Numbered from the stretch's first letter, positions 1-7,618 are shown. The stretch: DNA of 10,930 nt from Planctomycetota bacterium (GCA_003670825.1 QWQL01000049.1:1-10930); one strand, 5' to 3'. Made by a program: numbers and translations. Notes: generated by a model not told the origin, from the sequence alone.

Positions 1-2657
1 CTCAGGCCACGGACCGCCTCGCAGCGGACGCGTGGGTTGGCATCGGTAGCCTTGGCGGTCAGCAGGGAGATGGCCCCCGGAATCTGGTCACGCTCGTCGG
101 CGAGCACCCGCGTGGCCGCGGCCCGGGCCTCGGGCGTGGTGGCCTGCAGGAGGTCGCCGAGGAGGCCTTGATCCACGGCATGAAAACTCTGCTGGAGCCA
201 CAAAACCTCGGTCTTCAGCCGGTCGGCATGGGGATCGGAGCCGATCGTGCCGAGCCACTGCCGCGCTGCAGAGAGTACCTCGTCTCGTGGTCGCGACTGG
301 AGGTCGGCGCGGGCGCGGTACCGTGTCCGCCATTCGTGGGCCTTGAGTTGGTTCAGAACCTCGAGGGTCGACTTGCCGAACTGCGTCTCCGGGGTGACCA
401 GCGGCTTCTGCGTATAGCAGAGTCGGTAGATGCGTCCCTTGACGTGGTCGCGGTTTGGGTCCCGCTGGCTGTACTGCATGTGGCCGATCAGCGGGTTGGC
501 CCAGTCGCCAAGCCAGAGGGCCCCGTCGGGGCCGATCTGGGGATCGACCGGCCGGAAGTGCTTATCGGAGCTCTTGAGGAGGTCGAAGGGAGTCTTGGGA
601 TCAGCGGGGTCGTGCCGCACCCGCTCGCCCTTGTAGCCGGCGCCGTCGTCGGACATTGTCCACCGGGGGATGCCGTTCATGTTGATCACGCAGGCGTAGA
701 TGAACTGGTCCTGCACGTCGTCCGGAAACTGCCGGCTGCGGAGATAGTCGCTACCTACCACGGGCCTCATATTCTCCGTGTCGAACACCGCATTGAGCCC
801 CTTGCGGCCGCCGTACTGGGCTCCCGAAAGGGGTGTATCCCAGTGCTGCGCGGCACCGGTACCGTCACCGCAGATACCCTGCCCCCACTCATTGAACACG
901 TAGCACCACGGGTTGCCGTAGCCCGGGGTCTTGAAATGACGAATTCTCCAGGTTCGTGGATCGAGCACGTAGGCCCCCGAAGAGCCGTAGTTGCGGAACG
1001 GGCCCCATGGCGTCTCGACGGCCGTGCTCATCGCCACGCCCTCGAGCATGTGGAGCAGGCCGCCGGGGCTGGCCTCGAAGGCACCGGCGGTGTGGTGGGT
1101 GTCTTCCGTGGCAAAGCCGTCGAGCACGTGCACGACCGAATCGGCTTTGTCATCGCCGTCGGTGTCTCTCAGCCAGAGCATCCGCGGCTGGTCCATCACC
1201 AGCACGCCGCCGTCGAAAAACTGAAAACCGGTCGGGCAGTGCAGCTTGTCGTAAAATACGGTGCTCTTGTCGGCCGTGCCGTCCTTGTCGGTATCTTCGA
1301 GGATCACGAGTTTGTCGGCCGGCGGCGGGTCGCCCGGCTGCCACTGCGGATAGCTCGGCATCGTCGAGACCCAGAGGCGGCCCTTTGAATCGAAGGCCAG
1401 CTGCACGGGTTTGGCGATCTCGGGGAACTTCGTCTCGTCGGCGAAGAGCTTCAGTTCGAAGCCGGGGGGGACGGTGCAGGTCTTGATCAGGTCGGCCGGC
1501 GGTAGGATCGTCGGTCCTCCTTCTTTGTTCTCGCTGTAGGCCTGCCTCGGTTCGCCGAACCGGGTATTCGGCACGATCAGATCACCCGTGGCGGAGTCGT
1601 CGGGCTGTTCCGGCACTGGCTTCCCTGCGGCGATGTCCCAGACTCTGGCGTCGCGGACGGCCGCCATCCCGCGGATCTTCGCGTACTCGCGCGGGAAGGT
1701 TTCTGTGTCGAACGTGCGACGGCCACCGTAGACATACCAGCCATTGACCATCCGGTAGTCCTGCAGGTGCACCCACGACTTATCGTTGACCGCGGCGCGA
1801 AGCTTTTCAAACGCGGTGGCGGAGAGTTGGCTCGCGGCGGGGCCGCCGAACAGGGACCGGTCGAGGAGGCCGCCGACGAAGGCGTCGCCGGCTTCGTTGA
1901 CATGGCAGCCGTTGATCGTGTGCTGGAGTCCCGGCTGGGTCGCGAACTCCTTCCGGGTGGCATCGAAGAGGTCGACGAACGCGAGGCCCCGCTTCTCGGC
2001 GACGGCCTTGGCGGCGTCGCGGTAGAGGGCGAGCGAATCATTTTGCTTCTCGGCATCGGGTAGGTAGGGACTGCCGCTGGCCTCGACCGCGACGGGCGAC
2101 ACGATCACGAACCGCGGAGCAGCCTTCGTGTCGTCGCGGGGATACTGACTCGCGAGTTCGTCGAGGAGCTTCTCGTAGTCGGCTGTAAACGTGGCGACGC
2201 CCCCCGGCCCGGCGAACGACTCATTGAACCCGAAGAAGAGCAGGTAGGTGTCGGCGCCAAAGGCGGCGAGCGGGTCGTCGAGTTTCGTGTAGTCGCCCGG
2301 CCGCTGCCGATTGGCCACTTCGTCGGCCGGGCGGGCAAAGTTGCGGATCACGAGGTGCTTGCCGGGAAATCGCTGGTGCACGAGCGTTTCGAAGTGGCCG
2401 AAGAGATTCATCCGCTCGGCGGTGGAGTTGCCGACGAGCACGATCCGCTCGCCATCAAGCACCTCCAGCGGCAACCGGCTCGGCGGCAGCGTGGGCCGCG
2501 CGGGCCGCGGCGGGATAGTGAGCAGGTCGCGGGCCGTCTTCAGGGGGTCGGCTTCCTTGATCGGCTCGTCGGCGGCGAAGGTTCGGCCGCAGGCCAGGCA
2601 CAGGCCGACCATCAGGATGAAAAGCCTCGTGGGGCCCAGACGATCGCAACGGGTCAT
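1..2657 (-). CDS. SGNH-hydrolase-like / PVC-type haem-binding dehydrogenase fusion with HEAT-like repeats (3' end outside window)
   Basis: The frame is open from the ATG at 2655-2657 to the left edge: 885 full codons, no stop. Residues 1-29 look like a Sec signal peptide (core LFILMVGLCLA, likely cleavage near TFA-AD). Residues ~70-260 resemble an SGNH/GDSL hydrolase: block I VGNSTAE with Ser78, GFNE around Asn145, and NGCH with His252. The usual Asp three residues before the His is Asn249. Residues ~385-755 match the planctomycete 'membrane-bound dehydrogenase' / PVC haem-binding beta-propeller (VPPGFEL, GRLWVST, two DxDxDG-type calcium loops at 455-460 and 498-506, TEDTHHT, GPDGALW). From ~775 there are HEAT/PBS-like helices (RTRYRARADL, LWLQQS, ARAAATRVL, NPRVRCEAVRGL). 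Relatives usually end in a c-type cytochrome domain, which here would lie beyond the edge. It is the third gene of the minus-strand block. The reaction is unknown; an exported oxidoreductase acting on sugars or esters is inference. An in-frame ATG at 2750 is a possible but less likely start. Confidence 0.9.
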   Translation of the reverse strand, partial: MTRCDRLGPTRLFILMVGLCLACGRTFAADEPIKEADPLKTARDLLTIPPRPARPTLPPSRLPLEVLDGERIVLVGNSTAERMNLFGHFETLVHQRFPGKHLVIRNFARPADEVANRQRPGDYTKLDDPLAAFGADTYLLFFGFNESFAGPGGVATFTADYEKLLDELASQYPRDDTKAAPRFVIVSPVAVEASGSPYLPDAEKQNDSLALYRDAAKAVAEKRGLAFVDLFDATRKEFATQPGLQHTINGCHVNEAGDAFVGGLLDRSLFGGPAASQLSATAFEKLRAAVNDKSWVHLQDYRMVNGWYVYGGRRTFDTETFPREYAKIRGMAAVRDARVWDIAAGKPVPEQPDDSATGDLIVPNTRFGEPRQAYSENKEGGPTILPPADLIKTCTVPPGFELKLFADETKFPEIAKPVQLAFDSKGRLWVSTMPSYPQWQPGDPPPADKLVILEDTDKDGTADKSTVFYDKLHCPTGFQFFDGGVLVMDQPRMLWLRDTDGDDKADSVVHVLDGFATEDTHHTAGAFEASPGGLLHMLEGVAMSTAVETPWGPFRNYGSSGAYVLDPRTWRIRHFKTPGYGNPWCYVFNEWGQGICGDGTGAAQHWDTPLSGAQYGGRKGLNAVFDTENMRPVVGSDYLRSRQFPDDVQDQFIYACVINMNGIPRWTMSDDGAGYKGERVRHDPADPKTPFDLLKSSDKHFRPVDPQIGPDGALWLGDWANPLIGHMQYSQRDPNRDHVKGRIYRLCYTQKPLVTPETQFGKSTLEVLNQLKAHEWRTRYRARADLQSRPRDEVLSAARQWLGTIGSDPHADRLKTEVLWLQQSFHAVDQGLLGDLLQATTPEARAAATRVLADERDQIPGAISLLTAKATDANPRVRCEAVRGL

Positions 2658-2662
2658 GGTGG

Positions 2663-2668
2663 CTTCCT
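2663..2668 (-). promoter_or_regulatory. Ribosome binding site of the SGNH/PVC dehydrogenase gene
   Basis: On the minus strand AGGAAG precedes the ATG at 2657. The AGGA core leaves 7 bases before the start codon, a normal Shine-Dalgarno distance. This supports 2657 over the in-frame ATG at 2750, which has only a GGCGGG-like stretch nearby. Confidence 0.6.
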
Positions 2669-2719
2669 GCGCAAGAGTGGCGGCGACGACCGTCGACCGC
2701 AGCAATTTCAGAACATACA

Positions 2720-2747
2720 AGTATAGCCGCGTGCGACCCACGCTCAC
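2720..2747 (-). promoter_or_regulatory. Candidate internal promoter in the 130-bp gap before the third gene
   Basis: On the minus strand TATACT (2720-2725) matches the sigma70 -10 consensus at 5 of 6 positions. It is preceded by 16 bases and a weak -35-like GTGAGC (2742-2747, 3 of 6). Transcription would start near 2713, leaving a leader of about 55 bases before the ATG at 2657. The gap is AT-richer here than its surroundings. The weak -35 and the chance of occasional TATA-like hexamers keep confidence modest. If real, the third gene could be expressed apart from the two upstream genes. Confidence 0.35.
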
Positions 2748-2787
2748 CATGCACCCGCCGCGCCACGATCCTCGAAATCGCGCAGCC

Positions 2788-4275
2788 TCATGCCAGCAAA
2801 TCCGTCACCACCCGGGCATGCTCCACGCCGGTGAGCTTCTGGTCGAGCCCCAGATGGCGGTAAGTGAACCGCTCGTGATCGAAACCGAGCAGGTGCAGGA
2901 CCGTGGCGTGGAAGTCGCGGACGTGCACCGGATCCTTGACGATGTTGTAGGAGAAGTCGTCGGTCTCGCCGTGGATCCCTCCCCCCTTCGCGCCGCCGCC
3001 GGCCATCCACATCGTGAAGCACCGTGGGTGGTGGTCGCGGCCGTAGTTGTCTTTGGAGAGTCCACCCTGGGAATAGACGGTGCGACCAAACTCACCTCCC
3101 CAGATTACCAGCGTGTCGTCGAGGAGGCCGCGAGCCTTCAGATCCTGGATCAGGCCATAGCAGGGCTGATCGATGTCTTTGCAGCCGTTCCTGAGCCGGC
3201 CCACGACGTTGGCATGGGTGTCCCAGTGGTTGAGGTAAATCTGCACGAACCGCACGCCCCGCTCCACCATCCGCCGGGCCATGAGCACCGAGTTGGCGAA
3301 CGTGCCGGGATTGGTCGCCTGATCGCCATAGAGCGCGAGCGTGGCGGCCGACTCGTCGGCGAGGTTGGTGAGTTCCGGCACGCTGGCCTGCATGCGGAAA
3401 GCCATCTCGTATTGGGCGATCCGCGTCCGCGTTTCGGGGTCACCAATCCGGTCGAGCGTCCGTTGGTTGAGCGCCTGCAGTCCATCAAGCGTGGTGCGGC
3501 GGACGGCACCGGACACGCCCGGCGGATTGTTGATGTAGAGGATCGGATCGCCGGCGCTCCGGAAGCTCACGCCGGCGTATTCACCCGGCAGGAAGCCGCT
3601 CGACCAGAGCCGGGCGCCGATCGCCTGTGCCTGCTCCGGCTTCGTTGACCGGGCCACGAGCACCACGAACGTGGGCAGATCGCTGTTGAGGCTGCCGAGG
3701 CCGTAGCTCGTCCACGAGCCGAGGCAGGGGCGGCCGACGATCTGATTGCCGGTCTGCATGTAGCAGATCGCCGGCTCGTGGTTGATGGCCTCGGTGTGCA
3801 TGCTCCGGATAAAGCACATCTCGTCGACCATCTTCGCGGTCCAGGGGAGCACCTCGCTCACCCACATGCCGCTCTCGCCGTGCCTGGCGAACTTGAAGAT
3901 CGACGGTGCGACCGGAAACCGTGTCTGTCCCGAGGTCATCGTGGTGAGCCGCTGACCGTTGCGGATGCTCTCCGGCAGATCTTTGTCGTACCACTCGTCC
4001 ATCTGCGGCTTGTAGTCGAAGAGATCCTGCTGTGGCGGCCCGCCGACCATGTGGAGGTAGATCACCCGCTTCGCCTTGGGAGCGAAGTGCGGGCCGATGA
4101 CGCCGGTAACACGGTCGATAGCGGGACCCGAGGCGGCCGCGCCGCGGGCGGCATCCTGGGCGGCGAGCGACGCCAGCGCTACGCCTCCCAGCAGGTGGCT
4201 GCCCTGTTCGAAGAAGCGGCGACGGGTGAGGTTTAGGCCCAGTTCATCGAGGGGCGAGCGGATCGGAGGATTCAT
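2788..4275 (-). CDS. DUF1501 family protein, Tat-exported, alkaline-phosphatase/sulfatase-like fold
   Basis: A complete 495-aa protein of normal length for DUF1501 (PF07394). Residues 17-25 (TRRRFFEQG) followed by the hydrophobic HLLGGVALASLAA form a Tat signal peptide, so it is probably exported folded. Family motifs are present: YLHMVGGPPQQDLFDYKP at 73-90, NHEPAICYMQTGNQ at 165-178, WDTH at 351-354, IWGGEFGRT at 391-399, GRDHHP at 412-417 and G-E-T-D-D at 436-440. It ends with HLLG-DH-RFTYRHLGLDQ-LTGVE. The Asp/His-rich sites resemble metal ligands of the alkaline phosphatase superfamily, but no reaction is established. Its start overlaps the stop of the PSD1 gene by four bases, so the two are probably translationally coupled. 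DUF1501 genes next to PSCyt/PSD1 genes are the standard planctomycete pairing, which suggests a shared complex or substrate. No truncation or frameshift is seen. Confidence 0.95.
   Translation of the reverse strand: MNPPIRSPLDELGLNLTRRRFFEQGSHLLGGVALASLAAQDAARGAAASGPAIDRVTGVIGPHFAPKAKRVIYLHMVGGPPQQDLFDYKPQMDEWYDKDLPESIRNGQRLTTMTSGQTRFPVAPSIFKFARHGESGMWVSEVLPWTAKMVDEMCFIRSMHTEAINHEPAICYMQTGNQIVGRPCLGSWTSYGLGSLNSDLPTFVVLVARSTKPEQAQAIGARLWSSGFLPGEYAGVSFRSAGDPILYINNPPGVSGAVRRTTLDGLQALNQRTLDRIGDPETRTRIAQYEMAFRMQASVPELTNLADESAATLALYGDQATNPGTFANSVLMARRMVERGVRFVQIYLNHWDTHANVVGRLRNGCKDIDQPCYGLIQDLKARGLLDDTLVIWGGEFGRTVYSQGGLSKDNYGRDHHPRCFTMWMAGGGAKGGGIHGETDDFSYNIVKDPVHVRDFHATVLHLLGFDHERFTYRHLGLDQKLTGVEHARVVTDLLA
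4272..4275 (-). other. ATGA stop/start overlap coupling PSD1 and DUF1501 genes
   Basis: On the minus strand the last codons of the PSD1 gene read TGC-AAA-TGA, and the DUF1501 ATG starts on the last A of AAA, giving an ATGA overlap. The nearest purine-rich ribosome site, GAGG, lies about 10 bases upstream of the ATG, somewhat far. This fits translation by re-initiation or ribosome coupling rather than a strong independent start. Confidence 0.9.
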
Positions 4276-7200
4276 TTGCAGAGGACCTCGTCGAGGTTCA
4301 TGAGCTCGTTGGTGAGCATCGTCCAGCTGGCGAGCTGCACCGCGTCGGTTGCCCGGGGCTTCGAGTCGCCGACGGTGATCAGCTGCTTCGCCTCATCGGG
4401 GTGGGCGGCATACCAGGCTGCGAGATCGGCGAGCGACTTCTTCACGACCGGTAACTCGTCGGCCGAGAAGCGCCGCGCCAGGAGCCGCTCGGCGATGAAC
4501 TCGAGCCGCTGCTCGTCGTCGCCGGCTGCGAGTTCCAGTGCCCGATCGGCGAGGACCCTCGCCGCCTCCACGAACTGCGGGTCGTTGAGCGTGACGAGCG
4601 CCTGGAGTGGCGTGTTGGTCCGCTCCCGCTTTACGCAGCAACTCTCCCGCGACGGGGCGTTGAAGATGTCCATTGAGGCCGGCGGCGCCGATCGCTTCCA
4701 GAACCAGTACATGCTGCGACGGTAGAGCCCTTCCCCCTTGTCGCGGACGTAGTTTCGCGTGTCGCTGCCCTCCATGGCCACGGCCTCCCACACGCCCTCG
4801 GGCTGGTAGGGCCTTACGCTCGGTCCACCGATCTGTTGGACCAGCAGGCCGCTGGTGGCGAGGGCATGGTCGCGCACCATCTCGGCGTCCATGCGGAACC
4901 GCGGCCCGCGGGAGAGCAGGCGGTTGGCCGCGTCCTTGGCCAGCTTCTCGGGCGTGGCGACGGCCGCCTGTCTGTAGGTGGCGCTTGTCACCATGAGCCG
5001 AAAGAACTCCTTGAGATTCCAGCCCCCCTCGCGAAACTCGACCGCCAGCCAGTCGAGGAGTTCGGGGTGGCTCGGCAGTTCCCCGGTAATCCCAAAGTCG
5101 CCGCTCGTCTTCACGAGGCCAGTGCCAAAAACCTCCTGCCAGAAGCGGTTCACCGTCACGCGGGCGGTGAGCGGATGGTCCTGCAGGAGCAGCCACTGGG
5201 CGAGCCCGAGCCGGTTTTTTGGTAGCGACTCCGGAAACGGCGGCAGCATGCCGGGCGTCTCTGGCTGGACCTCGTTCTTTCGCTTGTCGTATTCACCGCG
5301 TTCGAGAACGTGGGCCTTCGCCATCTCGGGCTTTTCGTGCATTACGTGGGCGATCGTGCCCCGCTTCTTGAGCGTGGCCATCTCCGCCTCGAGCGTGCCG
5401 ACAGTGGCGGACAGCGTCTTGTACTGCTCGTCGGACAGTAGGTCGTAGAGATCACCCGCCGCCGCGACCCGCTCGTCGGGCGGCAGCGCCACGATGGCGC
5501 GAAGCCGGTGTACTCGCCAGCATGCGGCCAGTTCTTCGGCCGACAGTGTCCGGCCCCAGATCGAGAGGTCCGCGAGGCCGGCGCCCTTCAGATCGCCACC
5601 TTTCGAGCGACTGCCCACCGTGAGCGCCGCCGACGTCTTGATCGACTCCTCGTGGAGTTGGTTCTTGTCGATCCTCGGTTTCTGTGGCTTGCCGTCATAG
5701 GAGACCGCCACGCCTTCGGCTTTGCCGGTACCGTTGTAGGTCACCGAGACGAGCGTCCAGGCATCGGCCGGAAGCTGGGCTTCGGCCACGACCTTGAGGG
5801 CCTTCTCGGGCCAGGAGTGGATCAGGTGCATCGCGATCCGGCGGTCTTCCATCCAGATGTCCCAGCCGCGGTGTTCCTGCGACTCGTCCATGCGGGCGAC
5901 CACCGCACCGCTCGGGCTACTGCCCGATGGCCGCAGCCAGAAGGTGACGCTGAACGGCTCGTCGCGTTCGAAGTCGCCGCTACCCGGCAACTCGGCCGCC
6001 CTGCCGTCCAGCATGACCGCGGGCGATCCGCTCGGCCCTGCCTGCCATGTCGTGGCTGCGGTGAGCGGGAGGTCGGTCTCCTTGCCGAGGAGGGATGCGT
6101 GCGTCGTCGATCCCGAGCCCTCGGCAAGGGACAGGTGCACCAGCGGCGTCTCCCGGGGGAGCATCGCGGCGATCGAATCAGGCGTGAAGGCCTTCACCCA
6201 CGAATCGAACTCGGGGCGGGCGGCCTGCTTGCGCGTCTCGACGGCGGCTTTCGCGGCAGGGATCTCGCCTTCGAGCGCCGCGAAGCGGGGCCGGTCTTCG
6301 GGGTCGGGTACGGTGAGGATCGGCGGCGTGTCCCGGACGTTGCCGTCCATTGCCTTCTGCGTCGTGTTGTTAAAGAAGGCGGCGAGTTCGTAGAACTCGC
6401 GCTGCGACAGCGGATCAAACTTGTGGTCGTGGCAGACGGCACAGCCCGTCGTCAGCCCCATCCAGACGGCCGAGGTGGTCTCGGTGCGATCTCGCGCGTA
6501 GAGCACGAGATACTCCTCGTCGATCGCCCCCCCTTCGCTCGTCGTGATGTTGCAGCGGTTGAAGCCGCTAGCAATCCGGTTGTCGAGGATCTGATCGGGG
6601 GAGGCGCTGGGGCCGTGGTCCTGCACGAGATCGCCCGCCAGTTGCAGGATCGTGAACTGATCGAACGGCAGATTGCGATTAAAGGCGGCCACGACCCACT
6701 GCCGGTAGGTCCACATTTCGCGAAAGTTGTCGATGTGGATGCCGTGCGTGTCGGCGTATCGCGCGTAGTCGAGCCAGTAGCGGCCGCGATGTTCGCCCCA
6801 CTCGAGGCTCGCGAGCAGTGAATCGACGAGCCGCTCGTAGGCGTCGGGGGCGGGGTCGGCCACGAAGGCATCGACCACCGCGGGGTCGGGGGGCAAGCCG
6901 GTGAGATCGAGCGCGACCCGTCTGGCGATCGTGCGGCGATCGGCCTCGGGGGCCGGAGCGAGGCCCTCCGCTTCCAGGCGGGCGAGGATGAAACGGTCGA
7001 TCGGGTTTTTGACCCAGGCGTCGTTCTTCACCACCGGCGGATAGGGTCGCTGTGGTGGGATGAACGACCAGTGCGGCTCATACTCCGATCCCTCGGCGAT
7101 CCACCGCTTGAGGAGTTCCTTCTGCTCGGCCGTGAGCGTCTTTTTAAGGGCCGGCGGCGGCATGACCTCCTCCGGGTCGTCGGAGAAGATCCGGTCGAGC

Positions 7201-7487
7201 ATCACGCTCGAATCAGGATCGCCCGGCACGATCGCCCCTGATTCAACCGCCTCGTCGCGGAGATCGAGCCGGAGGCCGGCCTGGCGACCGGCCGAGTCGG
7301 CCCCATGGCAGGAGAAGCAGTTCTCGACCAGGATCTGCCGGATGTCCTGGTTGTACGACACCTCGGCGGCCACGGCAGGCAGAGCGGCCGCGGCAGGAGT
7401 TGCAGCCGCGGCAGGAGTTGCATCTCCAGCGGGCGCGGCCACGAAAGCGGCGAGCAGTGGGGCGAAAGCACGTCCGTACAAGCGCAT
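4272..7487 (-). CDS. PSCyt1-PSCyt2(DUF1549)-LamG-PSD1(DUF1553) exported cytochrome-type protein
   Basis: The protein has 1071 aa from the ATG at 7487. Residues 1-~41 form a signal peptide plus an Ala/Pro/Thr-rich linker. PSCyt1 (planctomycete cytochrome C) spans ~43-140, with haem motif CFSCH at 57-61 and candidate distal ligand Met109 in EVMPPP. PSCyt2/DUF1549 covers ~160-375 (NPIDRFILARL, DLTGLPPD, WLDYARYADTHG) and holds a second CxxCH, CAVCHDHKFDP, at 349-359. A LamG-like beta-sandwich follows at ~450-655 (EPFSVTFWLRP, DAWTLVSVTYNGTG, LADLSIWGRTLSAEE). PSD1/DUF1553 covers ~755-1070 (NRLGLAQWLL, TVNRFWQEVFGTGLV, GDFG-TGELPSHPELLDWLA, RERTNTPLQALVTLNDP). The frame stays open upstream to 7784, but those codons cross the promoter and have no signal peptide; the ATG at 7487 has both GAGGA and a signal peptide. 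It is the first gene of the block. Function is unknown; a haem-linked surface protein binding or oxidising a polymer is inference. Confidence 0.95.
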   Translation of the reverse strand: MRLYGRAFAPLLAAFVAAPAGDATPAAAATPAAAALPAVAAEVSYNQDIRQILVENCFSCHGADSAGRQAGLRLDLRDEAVESGAIVPGDPDSSVMLDRIFSDDPEEVMPPPALKKTLTAEQKELLKRWIAEGSEYEPHWSFIPPQRPYPPVVKNDAWVKNPIDRFILARLEAEGLAPAPEADRRTIARRVALDLTGLPPDPAVVDAFVADPAPDAYERLVDSLLASLEWGEHRGRYWLDYARYADTHGIHIDNFREMWTYRQWVVAAFNRNLPFDQFTILQLAGDLVQDHGPSASPDQILDNRIASGFNRCNITTSEGGAIDEEYLVLYARDRTETTSAVWMGLTTGCAVCHDHKFDPLSQREFYELAAFFNNTTQKAMDGNVRDTPPILTVPDPEDRPRFAALEGEIPAAKAAVETRKQAARPEFDSWVKAFTPDSIAAMLPRETPLVHLSLAEGSGSTTHASLLGKETDLPLTAATTWQAGPSGSPAVMLDGRAAELPGSGDFERDEPFSVTFWLRPSGSSPSGAVVARMDESQEHRGWDIWMEDRRIAMHLIHSWPEKALKVVAEAQLPADAWTLVSVTYNGTGKAEGVAVSYDGKPQKPRIDKNQLHEESIKTSAALTVGSRSKGGDLKGAGLADLSIWGRTLSAEELAACWRVHRLRAIVALPPDERVAAAGDLYDLLSDEQYKTLSATVGTLEAEMATLKKRGTIAHVMHEKPEMAKAHVLERGEYDKRKNEVQPETPGMLPPFPESLPKNRLGLAQWLLLQDHPLTARVTVNRFWQEVFGTGLVKTSGDFGITGELPSHPELLDWLAVEFREGGWNLKEFFRLMVTSATYRQAAVATPEKLAKDAANRLLSRGPRFRMDAEMVRDHALATSGLLVQQIGGPSVRPYQPEGVWEAVAMEGSDTRNYVRDKGEGLYRRSMYWFWKRSAPPASMDIFNAPSRESCCVKRERTNTPLQALVTLNDPQFVEAARVLADRALELAAGDDEQRLEFIAERLLARRFSADELPVVKKSLADLAAWYAAHPDEAKQLITVGDSKPRATDAVQLASWTMLTNELMNLDEVLCK
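7387..7422. repeat. Exact 18-bp tandem duplication (two copies) in the signal/linker coding region
   Basis: The 18-base unit gccgcggcaggagttgca occurs twice in direct succession (7387-7404 and 7405-7422) with no mismatch. On the coding (minus) strand each copy encodes Ala-Thr-Pro-Ala-Ala-Ala, so the linker after the signal peptide reads ATPAAA twice, followed by a diverged ALPAVAA. The length is a multiple of three, so copy-number change would lengthen or shorten the linker without breaking the frame. Confidence 0.9.
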
Positions 7488-7493
7488 GCTGAA

Positions 7494-7498
7494 TCCTC
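7494..7498 (-). promoter_or_regulatory. Ribosome binding site deciding the PSD1 gene start
   Basis: GAGGA on the minus strand sits 6 bases before the ATG at 7487. Together with the signal peptide that starts at this ATG, it picks this start over in-frame candidates up to 99 codons upstream. Confidence 0.75.
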
Positions 7499-7589
7499 GT
7501 TGCCGGAAAACCCGCCCTTTGAGAGGCCAGCATCCAACGTCGCGAACTAAGGAATCGGCGTTGCGCTCCGCCATCCAACTGAGCAGTGA

Positions 7590-7618
7590 AGTGTAGCACT
7601 CACCCGGGGCGCGGGCAA
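7590..7618 (-). promoter_or_regulatory. Sigma70-like promoter of the PSD1-DUF1501-dehydrogenase block
   Basis: On the minus strand a -35 TTGCCC (7613-7618, 4 of 6 matches) is followed by a 17-base spacer and a -10 TACACT (7590-7595, 4 of 6). A TG one base before the -10 gives an extended -10 (TGCTACACT). The predicted start of transcription is near 7583, leaving a leader of about 95 bases before the ATG at 7487. It is the best promoter match found in the divergent region. Planctomycete promoters are poorly catalogued, so the consensus is borrowed from other bacteria. Confidence 0.55.

Noticed and set aside
168..1388. Plus-strand open frame of 406 codons
   Set aside because: It lies antisense to the SGNH/PVC dehydrogenase gene, whose protein matches a known family throughout. 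Long antisense frames are expected in GC-rich DNA and this one has no recognisable domain.
2580..2600. Lipoprotein cysteine (Cys23) in the signal peptide of the SGNH/PVC dehydrogenase
   Set aside because: The residues before Cys23 are Cys-Leu-Ala, which is not a good lipobox because Leu or Val is missing at -3. A normal signal peptidase site follows at TFA-AD.
2311..3648. Plus-strand open frame of 445 codons
   Set aside because: It spans the end of the DUF1501 gene, the gap and the start of the next gene in antisense. Its sequence is a low-information mirror of the real proteins and has no family motifs.
5508..6821. Plus-strand open frame of 437 codons
   Set aside because: Antisense to the LamG and PSCyt2 part of the PSD1 gene. 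It is rich in Arg, Gly and Val as expected from a reversed GC-rich gene, without domain signals.
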